Source: Panagrolaimus kolymaensis (taxonomy: Eukaryota > Nematoda > Chromadorea > Rhabditida > Panagrolaimidae). From it: a DNA stretch of 64,000 bases. Positions 52,775 through 63,247 of this stretch are shown here, in pieces. The first letter of the stretch is position 1, and each line of letters opens with the position of its first letter. Below the pieces are notes generated by a model. It searched no databases. It was not told the DNA's origin and saw only the letters and a list, made by a program, of their open reading frames with translations. A program made the position numbers and the translations under genes. The stretch lies in NCBI GenBank assembly GCA_028622995.1, contig JAJQJQ010000053.1, forward strand, positions 682,001-746,000, read 5' to 3'.

Positions 52775-55397
52775 CTTTTAATGCTATTTTGAGTTCCTTT
52801 GGGATTCACTCAACTTGATTAATTTTTGGAAAACAAATTCTTTGAATGTTGTTAAAATTCTCTAGGTTTTTTTATCTAATGGATGCAGAAAATCTGTGTC
52901 AATGGCATTAAGAAAAACTATATTTTTGCTTTTAAAGCTATTTTGAGTTCCTTTTGGATTCACTCAACTTGATTAATTTTTGGAAAACAAATTCTATGAA
53001 TGTTGTTAAAATTCTTTCAATTTGTTTTATTTTATGGTTGCAGAAAATCTATGTCAATGGCATTAAGAAAAACTATATTTTTGCTTTTAAAGCTATTTTG
53101 AGTTCCTTTTGGATTCACTCAACTTGATTAATTTTTGGAAAACAAATTCTTTGAATGTTGTTAAAATTCTCTAGGTTTTTTTATCTAATGGATGCAGAAA
53201 ATCTGTGTCAATGGCATTAAGAAAAACTATATTTTTGCTTTTAAAGCTATTTTGAGTTCCTTTTGGATTCACTCAACTTGATTAATTTTTGGAAAACAAA
53301 TTCTTTGAATGTTGTTAAAATTCTCTAGGTTTTTTTATCTAATGGATGCAGAAAATCTGTGTCAATGGCATTAAGAAAAACTATATTTTTGCTTTTAAAG
53401 CTATTTTGAGTTCCTTTTGGATTCACTCAACTTGATTAATTTTTGGAAAACAAATTCTTTGAATGTTGTTAAAATTCTCTAGGTTTTTTTATCTAATGGA
53501 TGCAGAAAATCTGTGTCAATGGCATTAAGAAAAACTATATTTTTGCTTTTAATGCTATTTTGAGTTCCTTTTGGATTCACTCAACTTGATTAATTTTTGG
53601 AAAACAAATTCTTTGAATGTTGTTAAAATTCTCTAGGTTTTTTTATCTAATGAATGCAGAAAATCTGTGTCAATGGCATTAAGAAAAACTATATTTTTGC
53701 TTTTAAAGCTATTTTGAGTTCCTTTTGGATTCACTCAACTTGATTAATTTTTGGAAAACAAATTCTTTGAATGTTGTTAAAATTCTTTAGGTTTTTTTAT
53801 CTAATGGATGCAGAAAATCTGTGTCAATGGCATTAAGAAAAACTATATTTTTGCTTTTAAAGCTATTTTGAGTTCCTTTGGGATTCACTCAACTTGATTA
53901 ATTTTTGGAAAACAAATTCTTTGAATGTTGTTAAAATTCTCTAGGTTTTTTTATCTAATGGATGCAGAAAATCTGTGTCAATGGCATTAAGAAAAACTAT
54001 ATTTTTGCTTTTAATGCTATTTTGAGTTCCTTTGGGATTCACTCAACTTGATTAATTTTTGGAAAACAAATTCTTTGAATGTTGTTAAAATTCTCTAGGT
54101 TTTTTTATCTAATGGATGCAGAAAATCTGTGTCAATGGCATTAAGAAAAACTATATTTTTGCTTTTAAAGCTATTTTGAGTTCCTTTTGGATTCACTCAA
54201 CTTGATTAATTTTTGGAAAACAAATTCTATGAATGTTGTTAAAATTCTTTCAATTTGTTTTATTTTATGGTTGCAGAAAATCTATGTCAATGGCATTAAG
54301 AAAAACTATATTTTTGCTTTTAAAGCTATTTTGAGTTCCTTTTGGATTCACTCAACTTGATTAATTTTTGGAAAACAAATTCTTTGAATGTTGTTAAAAT
54401 TCTCTAGGTTTTTTTATCTAATGGATGCAGAAAATCTGTGTCAATGGCATTAAGAAAAACTATATTTTTTCTTTTAATGCTATTTTGAGTTCCTTTGGGA
54501 TTCACTCAACTTGATTAATTTTTGGAAAACAAATTCTTTGAATGTTGTTAAAATTCTCTAGGTTTTTTTATCTAATGGATGCAGAAAATCTGTGTCAATG
54601 GCATTAAGAAAAACTATATTTTTGCTTTTAAAGCTATTTTGAGTTCCTTTTGGATTCACTCAACTTGATTAATTTTTGGAAAACAAATTCTATGAATGTT
54701 GTTAAAATTCTTTCAATTTGTTTTATTTTATGGTTGCAGAAAATCTATGTCAATGGCATTAAGAAAAACTATATTTTTGCTTTTAAAGCTATTTTGAGTT
54801 CCTTTTGGATTCACTCAACTTGATTAATTTTTGGAAAACAAATTCTTTGAATGTTGTTAAAATTCTCTAGGTTTTTTTATCTAATGGATGCAGAAAATCT
54901 GTGTCAATGGCATAAAGAAAAACTATATTTTTGCTTTTAAAGCTATTTTGAGTTCCTTTTGGATTCACTCAACTTGATTAATTTTTGGAAAACAAATTCT
55001 ATGAATGTTGTTAAAATTCTTTCAATTTGTTTTATTTTATGGTTGCAGAAAATCTATGTCAATGGCATTAAGAAAAACTATATTTTTGCTTTTAAAGCTA
55101 TTTTGAGTTCCTTTTGGATTCACTCAACTTGATTAATTTTTGGAAAACAAATTCTTTGAATGTTGTTAAAATTCTCTAGGTTTTTTTATCTAATGGATGC
55201 AGAAAATCTGTGTCAATGGCATTAAGAAAAACTATATTTTTGCTTTTAATGCTATTTTGAGTTCCTTTGGGATTCACTCAACTTGATTAATTTTTGGAAA
55301 ACAAATTCTTTGAATGTTGTTAAAATTCTCTAGGTTTTTTTATCTAATGGATGCAGAAAATCTGTGTCAATGGCATTAAGAAAAACTATATTTTTTC
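52775..55397. repeat. Duplicated blocks marked by ATTTTTTCTTTTAATG
   Basis: The rare change ATTTTTTCTTTT (for ATTTTTGCTTTT) occurs in three monomers, with the C of CTTTTAATG at 52,775, 54,471 and 55,397. Spacings are 1,696 bp (11 monomers, two of them type A) and 926 bp (six monomers, two of them type A). The mark loses the GC that begins the short GCTTTTAAAGC dyad. Shared neighbours support block duplication over repeated mutation. Confidence 0.7.
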
Positions 55398-58300
55398 TTT
55401 TAATGCTATTTTGAGTTCCTTTGGGATTCACTCAACTTGATTAATTTTTGGAAAACAAATTCTTTGAATGTTGTTAAAATTCTCTAGGTTTTTTTATCTA
55501 ATGGATGCAGAATATCTGTGTCAATGGCATTAAGAAAAACTATATTTTTGCTTTTAAAGCTATTTTGAGTTCCTTTTGGATTCACTCAACTTGATTAATT
55601 TTTGGAAAACAAATTCTTTGAATGTTGTTAAAATTCTCTAGGTTTTTTTATCTAATGGATGCAGAAAATCTGTGTCAATGGCATTAAGAAAAACTATATT
55701 TTTGCTTTTAATGCTATTTTGAGTTCCTTTTGGATTCACTCAACTTGATTAATTTTTGGAAAACAAATTCTTTGAATGTTGTTAAAATTCTCTAGGTTTT
55801 TTTATCTAATGGATGCAGAAAATCTGTGTCAATGGCATTAAGAAAAACTATATTTTTGCTTTTAAAGCTATTTTGAGTTCCTTTTGGATTCACTCAACTT
55901 GATTAATTTTTGGAAAACAAATTCTATGAATGTTGTTAAAATTCTTTCAATTTGTTTTATTTTATGGTTGCAGAAAATCTATGTCAATGGCATTAAGAAA
56001 AACTATATTTTTGCTTTTAAAGCTATTTTGAGTTCCTTTTGGATTCACTCAACTTGATTAATTTTTGGAAAACAAATTCTTTGAATGTTGTTAAAATTCT
56101 CTAGGTTTTTTTATCTAATGGATGCAGAAAATCTGTGTCAATGGCATTAAGAAAAACTATATTTTTGCTTTTAATGCTATTTTGAGTTCCTTTGGGATTC
56201 ACTCAACTTGATTAATTTTTGGAAAACAAATTCTTTGAATGTTGTTAAAATTCTCTAGGTTTTTTTATCTAATGGATGCAGAAAATCTGTGTCAATGGCA
56301 TTAAGAAAAACTATATTTTTGCTTTTAAAGCTATTTTGAGTTCCTTTTGGATTCACTCAACTTGATTAATTTTTGGAAAACAAATTCTATGAATGTTGTT
56401 AAAATTCTTTCAATTTGTTTTATTTTATGGTTGCAGAAAATCTATGTCAATGGCATTAAGAAAAACTATATTTTTGCTTTTAAAGCTATTTTGAGTTCCT
56501 TTTGGATTCACTCAACTTGATTAATTTTTGGAAAACAAATTCTTTGAATGTTGTTAAAATTCTCTAGGTTTTTTTATCTAATGGATGCAGAAAATCTGTG
56601 TCAATGGCATTAAGAAAAACTATATTTTTGCTTTTAATGCTATTTTGAGTTCCTTTGGGATTCACTCAACTTGATTAATTTTTGGAAAACAAATTCTTTG
56701 AATGTTGTTAAAATTCTCTAGGTTTTTTTATCTAATGGATGCAGAAAATCTGTGTCAATGGCATTAAGAAAAACTATATTTTTGCTTTTAAAGCTATTTT
56801 GAGTTCCTTTTGGATTCACTCAACTTGATTAATTTTTGGAAAACAAATTCTATGAATGTTGTTAAAATTCTTTCAATTTGTTTTATTTTATGGTTGCAGA
56901 AAATCTATGTCAATGGCATTAAGAAAAACTATATTTTTGCTTTTAATGCTATTTTGAGTTCCTTTTGGATTCACTCAACTTGATTAATTTTTGGAAAACA
57001 AATTCTTTGAATGTTGTTAAAATTCTCTAGGTTTTTTTATCTAATGGATGCAGAAAATCTGTGTCAATGGCATAAAGAAAAACTATATTTTTGCTTTTAA
57101 AGCTATTTTGAGTTCCTTTTGGATTCACTCAACTTGATTAATTTTTGGAAAACAAATTCTATGAATGTTGTTAAAATTCTTTCAATTTGTTTTATTTTAT
57201 GGTTGCAGAAAATCTATGTCAATGGCATTAAGAAAAACTATATTTTTGCTTTTAAAGCTATTTTGAGTTCCTTTTGGATTCACTCAACTTGATTAATTTT
57301 TGGAAAACAAATTCTATGAATGTTGTTAAAATTCTTTCAATTTGTTTTATTTTATGGTTGCAGAAAATCTATGTCAATGGCATTAAGAAAAACTATATTT
57401 TTGCTTTTAATGCTATTTTGAGTTCCTTTTGGATTCACTCAACTTGATTAATTTTTGGAAAACAAATTCTTTGAATGTTGTTAAAATTCTCTAGGTTTTT
57501 TTATCTAATGGATGCAGAAAATCTGTGTCAATGGCATAAAGAAAAACTATATTTTTGCTTTTAAAGCTATTTTGAGTTCCTTTTGGATTCACTCAACTTG
57601 ATTAATTTTTGGAAAACAAATTCTATGAATGTTGTTAAAATTCTTTCAATTTGTTTTATTTTATGGTTGCAGAAAATCTATGTCAATGGCATTAAGAAAA
57701 ACTATATTTTTGCTTTTAAAGCTATTTTGAGTTCCTTTTGGATTCACTCAACTTGATTAATTTTTGGAAAACAAATTCTTTGAATGTTGTTAAAATTCTC
57801 TAGGTTTTTTTATCTAATGGATGCAGAAAATCTGTGTCAATGGCATTAAGAAAAACTATATTTTTGCTTTTAATGCTATTTTGAGTTCCTTTGGGATTCA
57901 CTCAACTTGATTAATTTTTGGAAAACAAATTCTTTGAATGTTGTTAAAATTCTCTAGGTTTTTTTATCTAATGGATGCAGAAAATCTGTGTCAATGGCAT
58001 TAAGAAAAACTATATTTTTGCTTTTAAAGCTATTTTGAGTTCCTTTTGGATTCACTCAACTTGATTAATTTTTGGAAAACAAATTCTATGAATGTTGTTA
58101 AAATTCTTTCAATTTGTTTTATTTTATGGTTGCAGAAAATCTATGTCAATGGCATTAAGAAAAACTATATTTTTGCTTTTAAAGCTATTTTGAGTTCCTT
58201 TTGGATTCACTCAACTTGATTAATTTTTGGAAAACAAATTCTTTGAATGTTGTTAAAATTCTCTAGGTTTTTTTATCTAATGGATGCAGAAAATCTGTGT

Positions 58301-58957
58301 CAATGGCATAAAGAAAAACTATATTTTTGCTTTTAAAGCTATTTTGAGTTCCTTTTGGATTCACTCAACTTGATTAATTTTTGGAAAACAAATTCTATGA
58401 ATGTTGTTAAAATTCTTTCAATTTGTTTTATTTTATGGTTGCAGAAAATCTATGTCAATGGCATTAAGAAAAACTATATTTTTGCTTTTAAAGCTATTAT
58501 GAGTTCCTTTTGGATTCACTCAACTTGATTAATTTTTGGAAAACAAATTCTTTGAATGTTGTTAAAATTCTCTAGGTTTTTTTATCTAATGGATGCAGAA
58601 AATCTGTGTCAATGGCATAAAGAAAAACTATATTTTTGCTTTTAAAGCTATTTTGAGTTCCTTTGGGATTCACTCAACTTGATTAATTTTTGGAAAACAA
58701 ATTCTTTGAATGTTGTTAAAATTCTCTAGGTTTTTTTATCTAATGGATGCAGAAAATCTGTGTCAATGGCATTAAGAAAAACTATATTTTTGCTTTTAAA
58801 GCTATTTTGAGTTCCTTTGGGATTCACTCAACTTGATTAATTTTTGGAAAACAAATTCTTTGAATGTTGTTAAAATTCTCTAGGTTTTTTTATCTAATGG
58901 ATGCAGAAAATCTGTGTCAATGGCATTAAGAAAAACTATATTTTTGCTTTTAAAGCT

Positions 58958-59037
58958 ATTTTGAGTTCCTTTGGGATTCACTCAACTTGATTAATTTTTG
59001 GAAAACAAATTCTATGAATGTTGTTAAAATTCTCTAG
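58958..59037. repeat. Truncated final mosaic monomer of Satellite 1
   Basis: The last unit starts normally (TTTTGAGTTCCTTTGGG, ACTTGATTAATTTTTGG), takes the A-type TTCTATGAATG, switches to the B-type CTCTAG, and stops there. The same A-to-B join occurs once elsewhere, near 9,990. About half of the monomer (ATGG, TGCAG and GGCAT segments) is missing. The truncation point coincides with the entry into Satellite 2. Confidence 0.85.
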
Positions 59038-59047
59038 TTTCATCGCC
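59031..59047. other. Satellite 1 / Satellite 2 junction
   Basis: Satellite 1 reads to CTCTAG (59,032-59,037) and Satellite 2 begins at TTTCATCGCC (59,038). A normal Satellite 1 unit would continue GTTTTTTT, and a normal Satellite 2 unit would be preceded by TTGC or TTGGC, so the shared T-run (up to three bases) makes the exact point uncertain by a few bases. I see no spacer, transposon end, target-site duplication or simple repeat. It is therefore a direct breakpoint, from recombination in the genome or, less likely, an assembly join. Confidence 0.9.
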
Positions 59048-59092
59048 TTCCATTGATTTAACTATTTTTTTTTTGAGTTCATTAAATGAAAT

Positions 59093-59108
59093 AAATAAAT
59101 ATTTATTT
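59093..59108. repeat. Perfect 16-bp AT palindrome in the first Satellite 2 monomer
   Basis: The first monomer reads AAATAAATATTTATTT, which equals its own reverse complement. Nearly all later units carry one extra A (AAATAAAATATTTATTT), leaving 7-bp arms AAATAAA/TTTATTT around a 3-bp centre. The first copy next to the junction is therefore either an ancestral form or a private one-base deletion. Confidence 0.85.
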
Positions 59109-59127
59109 TACCAAAATTTAATGTTTT

Positions 59128-59150
59128 GTCCAACTAATAAAAAAGTGGAC
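59128..59150. repeat. Satellite 2 inverted repeat 1 (GTCCA ... TGGAC)
   Basis: Arms GTCCA (59,128-59,132) and TGGAC (59,146-59,150) flank a 13-base spacer, ACTAATAAAAAAG. The arms recur in essentially every monomer. I saw one clear break, GTCAA near 60,192. In five monomers (starting 59,736, 59,887, 63,379, 63,530 and 63,832) the spacer is replaced by GTATTTTAAAAAG, also 13 bases, with the arms kept. Arms kept with a changed spacer suggest, but do not prove, that the inverted repeat itself matters. Confidence 0.85.
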
Positions 59151-59151
59151 G

Positions 59152-59186
59152 AAGCAAGCCATGATTCAAAAATCATAGCATTGCTT
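59152..59186. repeat. Satellite 2 inverted repeat 2 (hairpin-capable dyad)
   Basis: Immediately after inverted repeat 1. Arms pair as AAGCAA with TTGCTT (outer, 59,152 and 59,181), GC with GC, and ATGATT with AATCAT (inner, 59,161 and 59,171), around the loop CAAA. There is one C/A mismatch and one bulged A. The inner arms are intact in every copy I read, while the loop varies (CAAA, GACA, CACA). The left outer arm varies (AAGCAAGCC, AAGCATGCC, AAGCAATCC); AAGCATGC also pairs well with GCATTGCTT using one bulge. With the AT near-palindrome upstream, each monomer holds three dyads in series. Confidence 0.85.
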
Positions 59187-59192
59187 GTCTTT

Positions 59193-59344
59193 CATCACCT
59201 TCCATTGATTTAACTATTTTTTTTTGAGTTCAGAAAATAAAATAAATAAAATATTTATTTTACCAAAAATTAATGTTTTGTCCAACTAATAAAAAAGTGG
59301 ACGAAGCAAGCCATGATTCAAAAATCATAGCATTGCTTGGCTTT
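59193..59344. repeat. Odd mosaic monomer of Satellite 2
   Basis: The second unit has CATCACC, a T-tract and GAGTTC as in T-type, then GAGTTCAGAAAATAAAAT, where others have GAGTTCATTAAATGAAAT. It ends with the C-type CCAAAAATTAATG. It is a T/C mosaic with a private change, located one monomer from the array edge, where diverged copies are commonly found. Confidence 0.75.
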
Positions 59345-59495
59345 CATCGCCTTCCATTGATTTAACTATTTTCAGCGAATTCATTAAACGAAATAAATAA
59401 AATATTTATTTTACCAAAAATTAATGTTTTGTCCAACTAATAAAAAAGTGGACGAAGCAAGCCATGATTCAAAAATCATAGCATTGCTTGGCTTT
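59345..59495. repeat. Representative C-type monomer of Satellite 2 (151 bp)
   Basis: C-type units have TTTTCAGCGAATTC (or TTTACAGCGAATTC), ATTAAACG and CCAAAAATTAATG. They hold four CpGs (ATCGCC, CAGCGAA, AAACGAA, GGACGAA) and a GAATTC hexamer absent from T-type units. Sub-lineages differ by TTCAG or TACAG, and by CGAAATAAAT or CGAATTAAAT. C-type units run consecutively from about 60,408 to 61,315. Confidence 0.9.
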
Positions 59496-59604
59496 CATCG
59501 CCTTCCATTGATTTAACTATTTTCAGCGAATTCATTAAACGAAATAAATAAAATATTTATTTTACCAAAAATTAATGTTTTGTCCAACTAATAAAAAAGT
59601 GGAC

Positions 59605-59950
59605 GAAGCAATCCATGATTGACAAATCATAGCATTGCTTGGCTTTCATCGCCTTCCATTGATTTAACTATTTTTTTTTTTGAGTTCATTAAATGAAATA
59701 AATAAAATATTTATTTTACCAAAATTTAATGTTTTGTCCAGTATTTTAAAAAGTGGACGAAGCATGCCATGATTCAAAAATCATAGCATTGCTTGGCTTT
59801 CATCGCCTTCCTTAGATTTAACTATTTTCAGCGAATTCATTAAACGAAATAAATAAAATATTTATTTTACCAAAAATTATTAATTTGTCCAGTATTTTAA
59901 AAAGTGGACGAAGCATGCCATGATTCAAAAATCATAGCATTGCTTGGCTT
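59605..59950. repeat. Duplicated two-monomer block in Satellite 2, left copy
   Basis: This block holds several rare marks in order: GAAGCAATCC with loop GACA, a T-type unit with the alternative spacer (59,736), CTTCCTTAGATTT (CTTAG at 59,811), a C-type unit with AAAATTATTAATTTG, and the alternative spacer again (59,887). The same order recurs 3,643 bp to the right. Loop GACA here is CACA in the other copy. Confidence 0.85.
59647..59800. repeat. Representative T-type monomer of Satellite 2 (154 bp) with alternative spacer
   Basis: T-type units have an uninterrupted T-tract (about 8-11 T) before GAGTTC, then ATTAAATG and CCAAAATTTAATG, where C-type units have CAGCGAATTC and ATTAAACG. They keep only two CpGs. 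The longer T-tract makes this copy 154 bp. It also has the alternative spacer (GTCCAGTATTTTAAAAAG) inside the first inverted repeat and GAAGCATGCC after it. Confidence 0.88.
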
Positions 59951-61769
59951 TCATCACCTTCCATTGATTTAACTATTTTTTTTTTGAGTTCATTAAATGA
60001 AATAAATAAAATATTTATTTTACCAAAATTTAATGTTTTGTCCAACTAATAAAAAAGTGGACGAAGCAAGCCATGATTCAAAAATCATAGCATTGCTTGG
60101 CTTTCATCGCCTTCCATTGATTTAACTATTTACAGCGAATTCATTAAACGAAATAAATAAAATATTTATTTTACCAAAAATTAATGTTTTGTCAAACTAA
60201 TAATAAAGTGGACGAAGCAAGCCATGATTCAAAAATCATAGCATTTCTTGTCTTTCATCACCTTCCATTGATTTAACAATTTTTTTTTTGAGTTCATTAA
60301 ATGAAATAAATAAAATATTTATTTTACCAAAATTTAATGTTTTGTCCAACTAATAAAAAAGTGGACGAAGCAAGCCATGATTCAAAAATCATAGCATTGC
60401 TTGTCTTTCATCGCCTTCCATTGATTTAACTATTTACAGCGAATTCATTAAACGAAATAAATAAAATATTTATTTTACCAAAAATTAATGTTTTGTCCAA
60501 CTAATAAAAAAGTGGACGAAGCAAGCCATGATTCAAAAATCATAGCATTGCTTGTCTTTCATCGCCTTCCATTGATTTAACTATTTACAGCGAATTCATT
60601 AAACGAAATAAATAAAATATTTATTTTACCAAAAATTAATGTTTTGTCCAACTAATAAAAAAGTGGACGAAGCAAGCCATGATTCAAAAATCATAGCATT
60701 GCTTGTCTTTCATCGCCTTCCATTAATTTAACTATTTACAGCGAATTCATTAAACGAAATAAATAAAATATTTATTTTACCAAAAATTAATGTTTTGTCC
60801 AACTAATAAAAAAGTGGACGAAGCATGCCATGATTCAAAAATCATAGCATTGCTTGGCTTTCATCGCCTTCCATTGATTTAACTATTTTCAGCGAATTCA
60901 TTAAACGAATTAAATAAAATATTTATTTTACCAAAAATTAATGTTTTGTCCAACTAATAAAAAAGTGGACGAAGCAAGCCATGATTCAAAAATCATAGCA
61001 TTGCTTGTCTTTCATCGCCTTCCATTGATTTAACTATTTACAGCGAATTCATTAAACGAAATAAATAAAATATTTATTTTACCAAAAATTAATGTTTTGT
61101 CCAACTAATAAAAAAGTGGACGAAGCAAGCCATGATTCAAAAATCATAGCATTGCTTGTCTTTCATCGCCTTCCATTGATTTAACTATTTACAGCGAATT
61201 CATTAAACGAAATAAATAAAATATTTATTTTACCAAAAATTAATGTTTTGTCCAACTAATAAAAAAGTGGACGAAGCATGCCATGATTCAAAAATCATAG
61301 CATTGCTTGGCTTTCATCACCTTCCATTGATTTAACTATTTTTTTTTTGAGTTCATTAAATGAAATAAATAAAATATTTATTTTACCAAAATTTAATGTT
61401 TTGTCCAACTAATAAAAAAGTGGACGAAGCAAGCCATGATTCAAAAATCATAGCATTGCTTGTCTTTCATCGCCTTCCATTGATTTAACTATTTACAGCG
61501 AATTCATTAAACGAAATAAATAAAATATTTATTTTACCAAAAATTAATGTTTTGTCCAACTAATAAAAAAGTGGACGAAGCAAGCCATGATTCAAAAATC
61601 ATAGCATTTCTTGTCTTTCATCGCCTTCCATTGATTTAACTATTTTCAGCGAATTCATTAAACGAATTAAATAAAATATTTATTTTACCAAAAATTAATG
61701 TTTTGTCCAACTAATAATAAAGTGGACGAAGCAAGCCATGATTCAAAAATCATAGCATTGCTTGGCTTT

Positions 61770-62681
61770 CATCGCCTTCCATTGATTTAACAATTTTTTT
61801 TTTGAGTTCATTAAATGAAATAAATAAAATATTTATTTTACCAAAATTTAATGTTTTGTCCAACTAATAAAAAAGTGGACGAAGCAAGCCATGATTCAAA
61901 AATCATAGCATTGCTTGGCTTTCATCGCCTTCCATTGATTTAACAATTTTCAGCGAATTCATTAAACGAATTAAATAAAATATTTATTTTACCAAAAATT
62001 AATGTTTTGTCCAACTAATAATAAAGTGGACGAAGCAAGCCATGATTCAAAAATCATAGCATTGCTTGGCTTTCATCGCCTTCCATTGATTTAACTATTT
62101 TTTTTTTGAGTTCATTAAATGAAATAAATAAAATATTTATTTTACCAAAATTTAATGTTTTGTCCAACTAATAATAAAGTGGACGAAGCATGCCATGATT
62201 CAAAAATCATAGCATTGCTTGGCTTTCATCGCCTTCCATTGATTTAACTATTTTCAGCGAATTCATTAAACGAATTAAATAAAATATTTATTTTACCAAA
62301 AATTAATGTTTTGTCCAACTAATAATAAAGTGGACGAAGCAAGCCATGATTCAAAAATCATAGCATTGCTTGGCTTTCATCGCCTTCCATTGATTTAACA
62401 ATTTTTTTTTTGAGTTCATTAAATGAAATAAATAAAATATTTATTTTACCAAAATTTAATGTTTTGTCCAACTAATAAAAAAGTGGACGAAGCAAGCCAT
62501 GATTCAAAAATCATAGCATTGCTTGGCTTTCATCGCCTTCCATTGATTTAACTATTTACAGCGAATTCATTAAACGAAATAAATAAAATATTTATTTTAC
62601 CAAAAATTAATGTTTTGTCCAACTAATAATAAAGTGGACGAAGCAAGCCATGATTCAAAAATCATAGCATTGCTTGGCTTT
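61770..62681. repeat. T/C dimeric higher-order pattern in Satellite 2 (~304 bp)
   Basis: Monomers starting near 61,770, 61,922, 62,074, 62,226, 62,378 and 62,530 alternate T, C, T, C, T, C. The AACAATTTT mark (for AACTATTTT) in T units at 61,791 and 62,399 is 608 bp apart, or four monomers. The C units at 61,922 and 62,226 both carry CGAATTAAAT; the one at 62,530 carries CGAAATAAAT with TACAG. The alternation is short and stops at 62,681, where two C units are adjacent. Confidence 0.7.
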
Positions 62682-63247
62682 CATCGCCTTCCATTGATTT
62701 AACTATTTTCAGCGAATTCATTAAACGAATTAAATAAAATATTTATTTTACCAAAAATTAATGTTTTGTCCAACTAATAATAAAGTGGACGAAGCAAGCC
62801 ATGATTCAAAAATCATAGCATTGCTTGGCTTTCATCGCCTTCCATTGATTTAACTATTTTTTTTTTGAGTTCATTAAATGAAATAAATAAAATATTTATT
62901 TTACCAAAATTTAATGTTTTGTCCAACTAATAAAAATGTGGACGAAGCAAGCCATGATTCAAAAATCATAGCATTGCTTGGCTTTCATCGCCTTCCATTG
63001 ATTTAACTATTTTCAGCGAATTCATTAAACGAAATAAATAAAATATTTATTTTACCAAAAATTAATGTTTTGTCCAACTAATAAAAAAGTGGACGAAGCA
63101 AGCCATGATTCAAAAATCATAGCATTGCTTGGCTTTCATCGCCTTCCATTGATTTAACTATTTTTTTTTTGAGTTCATTAAATGAAATAAATAAAATATT
63201 TATTTTACCAAAATTTAATGTTTTGTCCAACTAATAAAAAAGTGGAC

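Larger units (their letters stand above)
35581..59030. repeat. Right mixed A/B domain of Satellite 1 marked by TTTTGGATT
   Basis: Type A reappears at 35,581 as a mosaic (TTCTTTGAATG joined to CTTTCAATTTG) and then alternates with B. Most units carry CCTTTTGGATTC in place of CCTTTGGGATTC, a form that is rare to the left (for example near 15,960, 17,655, 22,430 and 25,050). Type-A units here carry GGCATTAAG, whereas those in 1-10 kb carry GGCATAAAG, so this A lineage is distinct. From about 45.3 to 51.5 kb, B units with GGCATAAAG and GGCATTAAG alternate between A units. The type-A mark CTTTCA falls at 49,005, 49,776, 50,855 and 51,780 in that part, spacings of 5, 7 and 6 monomers. The last three complete units before the junction are type B. 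Confidence 0.88.
1..59037. repeat. Satellite 1: 154/155-bp tandem array (about 380 monomers)
   Basis: Head-to-tail satellite array, open at the left edge of the window and ending at the junction with Satellite 2. Using TGCTTTTAAA as a phase mark, copies fall at 11, 166, 321, 476 and 630, giving periods of 155, 155, 155 and 154 bp. The last mark is at 58,945, and the total distance fits about 382 periods of mixed 154/155 bp. Every copy has the same orientation and I see no inversion, transposon or unique insert. A type-B monomer has 42 G+C in 154 bp (27%). Ordinary monomers contain no CpG. Neighbouring copies differ at only a few diagnostic positions, as expected for a satellite homogenised by unequal exchange or gene conversion. 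I cannot assign it to a named family. A centromeric or pericentromeric role is possible but unproven. Confidence 0.97.

Noticed and set aside
1..59037. CRISPR array or prokaryotic repeat
   Set aside because: The whole 154/155-bp unit repeats with no unique spacers, there are no cas-like genes, and the structure is that of a eukaryotic satellite.
59031..59047. Transposon insertion at the satellite junction
   Set aside because: No terminal inverted repeat, target-site duplication, poly(A) tail or coding remnant is visible. The two satellites simply abut.
59128..59150. Rho-independent terminator or riboswitch at the GTCCA/TGGAC inverted repeat
   Set aside because: The arms are only 5 bp with a 13-base spacer, no adjacent transcript is supported, and the setting is eukaryotic satellite DNA.
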